A stretch of 64,000 nucleotides of DNA from Harmothoe impar (Eukaryota; Annelida; Polychaeta; Phyllodocida; Polynoidae), in the NCBI GenBank assembly GCA_947462335.1, contig OX381708.1:38257377-38321376 (forward strand), written 5' to 3'. Under the pieces are notes generated by a model. That model was not told where the DNA came from, made no database searches, and saw nothing but the letters and a program-made list of their open reading frames with translations. Positions 55,447 through 64,000 of this stretch are shown here, one piece after another (the stretch's first letter is position 1; every line of letters starts with the position of its first letter). The translations under genes were made by a program, and so were the position numbers.

Positions 55447-57402
55447 TCTTTTGTACTACAGAAACCCTTTTTCCACACTGTTATGTTTTCTGTATTCCTA
55501 GCTCAACCTGTAACAATCCCCAGTGGACGATTGTCTATAACATAGTGGTCCTGTCACTGTATGGCACTGCATATGCCACACAGGGGTACAAACAGACGCC
55601 GACATATCTACAACTGTGACATAGAGAAAATGGCAAATGGCAAAATGTTGCTAACCCTTGTCCCAAAAGCACAATCCAGTGATACATCAGTCCCGCCAAG
55701 CCCAGACTGACCATGCTGGGCCCTGAGCTCTCCATGGAACACAGCAACATTGGACTATGCTTTGCATTATACTGATTGATGACGTGTATTTCTGAGAGCT
55801 TTGGGTGCATGTATCAGTGTCCATTTGGGATAAAGGGAATATATCGTTTTTAGTATGAGGTCAAAGATTACCTTCATGCCTATATATTTTGTCTTAACTA
55901 CGGTATAGAATCCTATGGGCATACATATGATGCATAGGTAGCATATGTCCAGATACATGGTTTGGGAATATTATCACATGTAGTAATAAGAATTCAGCTG
56001 AAAGAAGACATTTTAGAAGTTCTGTGTATCAGCCTGGATTCCTCATTCAAGACGGTATCGATAGTTATGTGGCAGGATTGCCCACGAGTAATATTCCCCT
56101 ATTTGTAAATGAGATCTCTAGGCCTGATTGAGTTTAACTGGTCAGACATGTCCAACATATACTATACTATAGTTGCTAAATGTCACCATGAGCTTTTTAA
56201 CTATGCTGTCCTTTGCATGATCCCCACTGGCCGGCGTGATCATAATGTGTACAATCGAGGGAAAAGGGTCCTTGGAGGTAACATTTCAAATATAACATTG
56301 AGGTCATTAGCTTTCCAGTGATACATTTCATTAATCAGCAGGTACCACATCTAGTTTTTTTAAGTGGCTCCTTGAATATGTGTGGGCACTGCCCAATCTA
56401 AGATCCAATCTTTTTCATATTTTTGTATATGATTAGCATAATTATTATGATAATAACCAAATACCCAAACATTTTGTCACAGCTTCAGCTACTCAGTTGG
56501 ATCCAGGCCCTGGATGAGTGATTCAAATTGTCTATCCCTCAGTTTCCTGCCCCCACATTCCAATCCACCACCCAACTCCCAACTTCCCACAAGCTTATGG
56601 ATAGCGTGGTACATCATGTAGATATTGACAGTGTACTGCCCCCTCCCCCTCCCGCCAAACATCGCTTAATTCTGTGCCGCGCAACTCACCTCGTTTGCAT
56701 AATGTATATTTGTAGGTTGTACCCTTTTATGTTTCCCACGAAAACTGGTCATTTGCGTACGCTCTGGTCCTCACAGCGCCGTCCAACTAAATTTGACCCA
56801 TGGCCTGCATGCCAGATAAACTAAGTTTACTTCCCATAGGTAGGCGAACATACTCAGGCCACGAAATACCAATGGAATTTCCAGCAGCCAACAGCACATG
56901 GATACATCTCCTCAGAATGGTGGGAACTATAGTTTGTCAATGCTGCCTAAACAGTGTATAACACATGTAAGCAAGATAAACAGGATACATGCACCAGAAT
57001 TATATTTCTACCCTGGTGGTACATTATGACTGAGGTGCACTCCGCACAGGATCCCTCACAAGTGTGTGTCAGATATGGATACACATGAGTAGCTGTATAA
57101 GTATTATAAGCATTGTACAATGGTAATTATGACTGCTGGCACCTCGGCAATTACCCTGTCTTTGGCTTATACAACAACTCACTTGAACCATATTTACCAT
57201 ATAATCATTTTCTTATATATTTCATTCCAAATACCAAAAACTAAACAAATATGCCTGGGACCATAACAGTTTATGGCAATGCAAGAAAGGATGTGGGCAG
57301 CACAAATCATACAGGAAGACGATATAGCTTGCAGATACAGTGGATATCATGATCACTCCAGTGAGAAGCCAGGTTCGTCAACAATATCCTGTCTATGGCA
57401 AA
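55447..57402. other. Non-coding DNA, nothing recognised
   Basis: No gene, RNA, tandem repeat or palindrome that I can support. The longest frame (98 codons, near 56528-56824) is Pro/His-rich without a motif. Confidence 0.55.
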
Positions 57403-58770
57403 CCTATTGGATAAACTCAACAGAAACCAGGTTTCTGTTAGAGAAACCGGGTTTCTGTAGAGAAACCTGGTTGAGAAACCAGGATTCTCCCCACATAAAC
57501 CCACTTTCTATAACAGAGTATGGGTTTTCATATAAACCCCTGCTCTCAGGACAGAGGATGGGATTTTTTTCACAGAAAGCAGGTTTATTTTACAAAACAG
57601 AATTATTTAGAGCAGAAATCTCATTTCTCTAGCACAGACTACGTGAATATTTTGAAAATCTAGGTTAATTAGCCATAAGAGTGGCGAGCTCATTAAGGTA
57701 TTTTGTCTGCAGAAATGGATACCAGACCAGTTGTATGTCTCATGTGCAGTGTTTATATCTGTTTACAAAACAGTCCTGAATCACCCTAATTATTGTGCTA
57801 ACGAGGGTAATTAAAGGACTAAAGACTATTTGACACCAATTGGGCCCATCCCAAAGCTGCCCAAGTCAATTTGCATGCAAAAGAATCAAGTAAATTGAAT
57901 TTCTTGAAATTCTAGGTCAATTAGTTACAAAACGTGGCTAGCTTGTTAAGGTGTTTTCTGTGCAGAAAAGGATACTAGACCAGTTGTATGTCCCATATCA
58001 GCTGTTAATATCTATACAATAGTACTGAATCAGCCCAATTAAAGTGCTAACGAGGCTAATCAAAGTGTAGCAATATAATAATACAAATTAGATTGATGCA
58101 CTATGCAAGTCAACTACTGTAAACGTATTTTATTTCACGCTGTACATATTTTCGCGGATCTTAAAATCCGCGAAAATATGTACAGAGCCAAAATTTATCC
58201 AATATAGTCATATAACTGAAATGTTTCAATATCAGCGAATTAAAATCCCAGCGAAATTGTATTTTAACACAAATCCGCGAAAATTTATACCAGCGAAAAT
58301 ATGTACATCTACAGTATATATAGCAGAAACACACCCTCTGTACACAGATGAGGGGTTAGATGTGAGAGGATGCATATATGGGTTTTTGTTTGAGAGGAGG
58401 GGTTATTTTCAAACCCCCCTCTGTGTACAACTGGTGTATATGCAGAGGATGGGTTTGAGAGAACAACCAGGTTTCTGCATACAGAAACTGGTTTCTGTAC
58501 ATATAATCCTGGTCTCTTCAGTAAACCCACTCTCTGTACACAGAGGAAGGGTTAGATGTGAAAGTATGGGATTTTGTTTGAGAGGAGGGGTTTTGCTGAA
58601 ACCCCTACTTTGTCTACAGGGGAGGGGTTTAGGAGAGAAACCTGTTTTCTCAAGCAGACACTGGATTTCTGTAGAGAGACCTGGTTTCTGAGCACAGAAG
58701 GTGATTTCCTGTACAGAAACGTTTCTCTAAGAGAAGCCCAGTTTTTGTTTCTGTTGAGTTTACCCAATGG
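57403..58770. mobile_element. 1.37-kb inverted-repeat element rich in GGTTTCTG
   Basis: The left end CCTATTGGATAAACTCAACA and the inverted right end CCATTGGGTAAACTCAACAG pair, and subterminal blocks (57420-57640 and 58310-58740) consist of repeated AAACC(T/A)GGTTTCTGT variants in both orientations. The 119- and 156-codon frames here run through this repeat and are not genes. It contains a nested 202-bp MITE. Confidence 0.65.
58115..58316. mobile_element. 202-bp MITE with CGCGAAAATATGTAC palindromes
   Basis: Ends TACTGTA at both sides (inverted). An internal perfect stem of 19 bp (58141-58159 with 58166-58184, loop CTTAAA) is centred on TTTCGCGGAT, and further GCGAAAAT copies occur to 58305. 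TA target likely. Confidence 0.75.
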
Positions 58771-59124
58771 ACTCACACCTGTCTGTGTTTTGCGTCAGCC
58801 CCTTGATATTAGTTCCCCATACAGCTCTTGGTATTCGTCTGCTATAAACTGATAAAGCGTCCTTGCTACTTAAATACAGATCCACAGCATATAAGTATGT
58901 GTTTCGAAATCCTTACTTCGATATCAGATGTATTACTGTCGGCATCAGATGTATTACTGTCGCATCAAAGGCACATATTGACCTTTGATTTTATAATATA
59001 TGAGGGCCGCCTATTTCATCGATTGGAGTAGGTATATAAATGAGAGAGAAATATTCAGAAATGCCAATGCAGGTTTACAATTGCAGAGTTACTATGTGTG
59101 GGCACACTCACTAACCACCTACTC
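58771..59124. other. Non-coding spacer
   Basis: One small direct repeat, ATCAGATGTATTACTGTCG, appears twice at 58922-58966. Nothing else seen. Confidence 0.55.
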
Positions 59125-59782
59125 CAGTGGGGTGTTTCACAAGGGAGACATACAATTAATTGTAGAATAAGTGTTTCCATAGGAGGTGTTAATTGTATAA
59201 AACCACTAAGACCGACATTTGGTTTTATCAATTGTATACTGCTTATAAAAAAGTGTTTCACAAAGGTCTACAACCAAGATGTTAAGTCAGAGTCTTTGGC
59301 CTACAATCTAGATACAACTAATGTAAAAGTGTTTCACAATGCATATTAGCGTGGAGCTCATACCATGCCCGCTAATATTTTCCTTACATATTTTTTCACA
59401 TTTTTTTCATGCAATATATGTGTCATACTACACACAAGAAATCCCTGCAAAGATCTGTTTATTCAGGATGAAAGTAAACTGGTTATACACATTTAAACAA
59501 CACTTATGTTGATCCTATGTGATCATCATACAAGGGGAGCGTATTTAAGATTATTGCTACATGGTTATCAAGGTTGACTTACTTTTACCAAATGTTAGTC
59601 TTATGTTGGTGTTTCACAAGCCACATTATTATCTTCAATTGTATCTAAGTATAATTATGACCATAGATACAATTGAAACTTGTGAAACACCAAGATAAAA
59701 TTAACATTGGGTGATATTAAGTTGGTCTTAGAAAACATGTAAAATTAATTGTATCAATTTCTCCTTGTGAAACACCCCACTG
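59125..59782. mobile_element. 658-bp hAT-like MITE
   Basis: The inverted ends CAGTGGGGTGTTTCACAAGG and CAGTGGGGTGTTTCACAAGG match completely over 20 bases. GTGTTFCAC-type words (GTGTTTCACAA) recur in both orientations inside (near 59253, 59330, 59612, 59690). CAGTG ends suit the hAT superfamily, but no 8-bp duplication is visible. The 83-codon plus frame is repeat sequence. Confidence 0.7.
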
Positions 59783-60029
59783 TGTGCACTAATGTATACT
59801 GCATGCGTGACTTCATTGACATAAGCACTCCATTTTATGTAAACATATGCCTTTCTCACAGGGGATTAGTATGCTATATATCTTGAGGAGAGGGTATGGT
59901 ACAGTCAGGAAAGGGCAAGTACACCATTCAATAATCTAAGCTTTTATTAAAGAGAACTTATTGATTCTCAGGTGGGCAAGGTCACATTGTTGTATGTTGT
60001 TATATATTATTGATGTTAATATAAGCTCT

Positions 60030-60178
60030 CCCAGTAAACAAATAACGTTATACACCATTTTATAACGTTATATAACGTTATATGTCAACGTTTTTCTAAG
60101 GCTCTTCATTATGGCAAAATGTTATGTAAAGTTTGAAACGTTATTTTGACGTAAAATAACGTTTTTTTATTAGCTGGG
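60030..60178. mobile_element. 149-bp MITE with CCCAGTAAACA / AGCTGGG ends, copy 2
   Basis: Starts CCCAGTAAACAAATAACGTT and ends TTTATTAGCTGGG; CT on both sides as the target duplication. About four fifths identical to 32380-32527. Confidence 0.85.
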
Positions 60179-60344
60179 CTGTTGCTAGCTCTCTAACCAT
60201 TTTCTTCAGATGGCAAACTGATATTGTGCATAAAATCAATCGTAAACCAGAAATATACGTGGGAGCGGCCGCTTTCCTATACCTTATGAGGTATATCTAC
60301 ACGTCTGACCATGTTTATCAAATGAAGCACAATGTTGTCTTACT

Positions 60345-60660
60345 GCGACTGTTTGAGAAATGATACCTCCGGGTGTTGCCACAATTAACCAGAGAGCCCT
60401 CATTTGTAGGAATTGTCTGTTTCTGAAGGTGTCTGGGGATATTGAATCAGTCTGTGTGGGCATGTCACAGTACTATTGGGTAGTGCTGTAATGTGACTTT
60501 GTGATAGATGGCATACAGTACAGAAGGGGAACAAGCAAGATCATTTACTAGTAACAGGTTTAGTGTTTTGTCATTCCAAGCATGGGAGAAGGAAGGAGGG
60601 AAAAAGTAGAAAAGGCCTATGGACAATAGAAATGAATAACCCAACAATACTGGAATTAGG
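60345..60660. repeat. Diverged low-copy repeat, third of three
   Basis: Shares TTTGTAGGAATTGTCTGTTT-like, GTGTCTGGGGATATTGAATC-like and TTTGTGATAG(A/G)TGGCATACAG-like words in the same order as 35140-35470. More diverged than the other two copies. Confidence 0.5.
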
Positions 60661-63600
60661 TTCCTCAAAAATCCTTGTGCTCTTTTGGTTCCATTCAGGA
60701 AATTTACCTTTTGGCTTTAAACAGTTGTTTTACGTTAAATGACAGATGCGAACGAGTTGCTTAGTCACTAGAAGTAAAGTAGGATATAGTATGAGGTAGA
60801 ACCCTGGGTAGAACTAAATCAGTCGACGATAAGAAGCTAATGTTATATTCTAAAAAATCAAAAGGGAGATGGATACAGGAACAATATAGAAATTAACAAT
60901 ACAAATACAATGAAGGTTAACAATGAACTATGTAGGCCCTATAGAAACTTCGTCCAAATAAAAATTGTTCAAGCTCAAACTCAAACCCTATGTATATACA
61001 AAAATGATACCACTTTACGGAATAAACCGGTACTCAGATTTAGTATGGAGAAAAAGACATGCCCATTTTGTGCAAAACAAAGGGGATGTAGAACTCTACA
61101 GTAATATTTTAATATAATTGGCATATTTTACCTGGAAGGAAGGAACACCAATGGAAATCTAAATCAGAGGGGCCGTCGTCATTAGAGACCTCTAGGGAGT
61201 CGGATTCTACTCAGCATAATTCATATAAGGACATCGATGCAGCCTCTTCTTTAATTTGTGTTTTAATTCACTGTGCTGGTAACAGTCACCCTATTTGCAG
61301 TTCCCCTGAAGGTCAAATCTCACAAAGTGAAAAATGGGATAGAAACGTAGTATATTAGGAAATAGGGTCTCTTAGCTGATATTGCTCGGGTATATCGACT
61401 AGAAGGGTGCAAAGTTATGGTTTGGGGGCACTTCAAATATCATAACTGTTTAAGGCTAGGTCATAGGGAACAATCAAAACAAACCAGACTGTGAAGTACC
61501 CCCTTCTCCCACGAACTAGAACCATTAATTTGTCTAATATGCAACACTTTATCTATATCAGCTACAGTGGACTTTGAAAGGACTTAAGATAGCGGAAGAA
61601 GTGTTGTGTATTGGCCAATAATCAAGAGCTATATACATGACAAGGGAGGCAGTACGCTACATGACACTCTCATTCTCATTTCCAACCTAGTGGGATTTGT
61701 CCTTAAATAACAGATGCTGCTGGACACCGGATATAGCCAAGTCGGCAGAAAGAGGCCTACTGCCGGACCAAATGACTGGCAGTATCCTAGAGATTCTTGC
61801 CTATACGTGCAAATTTCTACAGCTTGTAAATCTGACCATTATAAAGGTTTCTACAGCATAAAACAGAAAGCTTGAACTTTTTCTGTAATTTTCTTCAGCA
61901 ATTTACATATTAAAATGATTCATATAACTGTAACATATAGAGCAACTATATTCATTGTCAGTACAAACGCTCGCTTTATATTTCGTTTTTAAATGGCAAG
62001 ATTTCACTCGAATCTCTGGGCATGCAAAAACTAAGCCGGGCCTGCAAAGAAAAAGATCTTCAGGACCGAATGTCCTGCATGGGGAAAAGTTTTCGTATAA
62101 ATACTGCCTTGAGGTAAATCCCAGGGGGTAAATAATTATTATCTTATCCTCAGAAGGAGTAGACATCTTTCTTGCCTCTTTATGCATAAATCTATACTAT
62201 CCCTCGAGTATTTATACAATAAAATAGCGAGGTTTAAAGCATGACTGTGACATTGGAGGTGTCCTCTCTACTAACCTCTTTGGAAAGAATCCTTACCGAC
62301 GTCTGGTCAGATAAGGAACAGGATCTTGTAGAGCTGCATTAAATTGACGTTTTTTCAAAATCATAAATAAAATCTATTTCAAGAGGGTCAGTAGTTGCTG
62401 TGATAATGGATAAGGAAGTTTGATATCACACTCCACATCCTATTACTTCAATATTAGGCAGACACGTTTACATGGGTCATTGACATCTTAAAACTGATTG
62501 ATCGGCAGTAAAGGGCTGGGAAGAAGCCAGGTGTCCACCATGCTGCTGCAGGTTATCAGGGACTGAGAACAGATCTCTGGCGCTGGTAGTTACCAGGCCC
62601 TACAGCCCATTCCTGTGTAACTTGTCAGACTGAAGAGGGGAGTGGCCTGGATGGGACCCCCAGGATGCATAAAACACCTATAGGAAGGATGCTGGACATA
62701 ATGGGATGGCTGAAGCTCAGCTCCATGGTCATTACACTGATACCGAACCAGAGGCAACATCCCTAGGTAGCTTTTGTGGACGTTGGTTGGCATCAGTAAA
62801 GGAATAAATTGGCTCTGGTTCAGCGACAGGGAGTTTCATTGAGATGTTATAATGGATGCCAGCCTTATCCCCAGTGCAGACCAGCACTATATAGCCCTCT
62901 AGCTTAGATTCCATGATGCAATTCATCACTGTTCCTGTAGGAAATTGAGCATTTTGGAATGTGATGATGGGACCGCCCTCCAGATTGCAACAGCAGCAAG
63001 GTATATGGTTGCTGAGACCCTGTTGGGATTTAGGCCCATACTAATATCTAGATATTTAGACATTCTTTCTGCCTTAAATGAAAGGTCTACACTTTGATGT
63101 TGCAAAGTAACCATAATGATATGAAAACATGAATATAAGGCAATTTCTTTTCTCTCCAAGGTCGACATTGCAACAGATACTAGTATGGCCAAACTGCAGA
63201 GACCCTAATCGTTATGTACATATACATTGTAAGAACTTTGCAATAGAATCCTTGAAATTTGGAGAAAATGTAAGGTACCCAAATTCTATAGAGGTCTTGG
63301 AGGCATAGAAAATTGTAGGATTTCGATTGTGACTCGTGGAAATGCATGTTGGAGTTGGCTGCTAAATCAATAAGCAATAACAAAGCTTGCATATAATGCT
63401 CCTTGCCATTCTAAGCCCTAGTTTCTTATCCAATCATGTATTTTCTATCGGGATAATTGATAACAGTGTGAAAGTGGATATAGATCTGCTGGTCACTATA
63501 CCAGAGGTGGGGAGTATATACTGTATGTGTATATATAGTAGGGCCGGAGATTCAGGTTAACTGGAGTAATACGATTAATCGAGTTTAGATTAGGTTTGGT

Positions 63601-64000
63601 TGCTGGGTTATTGAATAGAAGAAGACAGGATAAGATTCCTCATGGTGGTGGTCGGAGTGTCTTTTATTGGAGGCATGGGTAGCGGAAGTATATGAAGGAG
63701 GTGTTAGGTCCATAAAAAATTGAAAAAGTGAATTGACCACATTGTTATCAAAATATAATGAAACCTCCCTTAATTGACTATAATATCTCTATCGAACAGA
63801 CACACACACCATTTATATGTTTGTTGAATTAGATATCATGCACTGCCCCCTACGATTATGCAAGACGGGCACTTATTTTGAATCAAAAGTGAAAGTATAG
63901 TATAGTGCACTTATATAATTATTTCAATAGCACTCCACCCCTGCATTCATGTGAGACCGGCGCTTTATTTCATAGTCTGGATCACACAAACCTCTACGCT
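60661..64000. other. Non-coding DNA, no supported gene
   Basis: No domain, exon or strong repeat. Minus-strand frames of 88-94 codons (61903-62187, 62926-63192) lack motifs. A GGACCGAATGTCCTG segment near 62072 recurs near 47217. Confidence 0.5.

Noticed and set aside
58221..58691. 156-codon frame in the 57403-58770 element
   Set aside because: It crosses the ends of a nested MITE and GGTTTCTG repeats.

Overview
The window reads as animal nuclear DNA, probably from an invertebrate or another non-mammalian metazoan. It is AT-rich, shows no host gene I can support, and is packed with miniature inverted-repeat transposons, fold-back elements, minisatellites and microsatellites. The species cannot be told from the sequence. 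The animal assignment rests on the Polinton/Maverick-type element and on the repeat style.

The centre of the window, 36293-46819, is a complete Polinton (Maverick; adintovirus-like) of 10,527 bp. It has 392-bp terminal inverted repeats (TIRs) that differ at about six positions and a 6-bp target duplication CATATA. One minus-strand gene train encodes, from right to left: a 216-aa orphan, an FtsK/HerA-type packaging ATPase, a small conserved Polinton protein, a conserved 400-aa Polinton protein, a retroviral-type integrase with chromodomain, a penton-like minor capsid candidate, a pVI/pX-like basic virion protein, a major capsid protein, an adenovirus-type cysteine protease, and a 99-aa overlapping ORF. 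A plus-strand Ala-rich ORF with a Cys-rich tail lies at the right end. All recognisable genes are uninterrupted. The striking absence is the protein-primed family B DNA polymerase that Polintons normally carry. The element looks able to build a particle and integrate, but must borrow replication or use another route. The TIRs are dense with CCAAT, CACGTG and forkhead-like motifs.

Left third (1-25234): mostly non-coding. It holds a TTAA-flanked 744-bp fold-back MITE (6790-7533), a (TA)n tract (9498-9590), a piggyBac-like MITE (11452-11672), a long inverted repeat (14075-14370), and a tandem duplication of about 1.55 kb (15107-22235) whose first copy was later split by a 4.0-kb non-coding transposon (15511-19518). 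That transposon contains further MITEs.

Middle left (25235-36292): a 6.4-kb element with CCCAGGTAAA ends contains a nested 3.2-kb element and three minisatellite arrays. Two smaller elements with CCCAG ends follow. Right third (46826-64000): a 0.9-kb palindromic array of a 17-bp motif, a 5.2-kb fold-back element (50198-55446) carrying nested MITEs, and four more MITE-type insertions.

Six elements across the window share CCCA...TGGG ends and 2-bp target duplications that are not one fixed sequence (AT, TA, TA, AA/AG, TC, CT). One of them has its empty site preserved in a neighbouring duplicate. They appear to be one superfamily of cut-and-paste elements mobilised by a transposase not encoded here.
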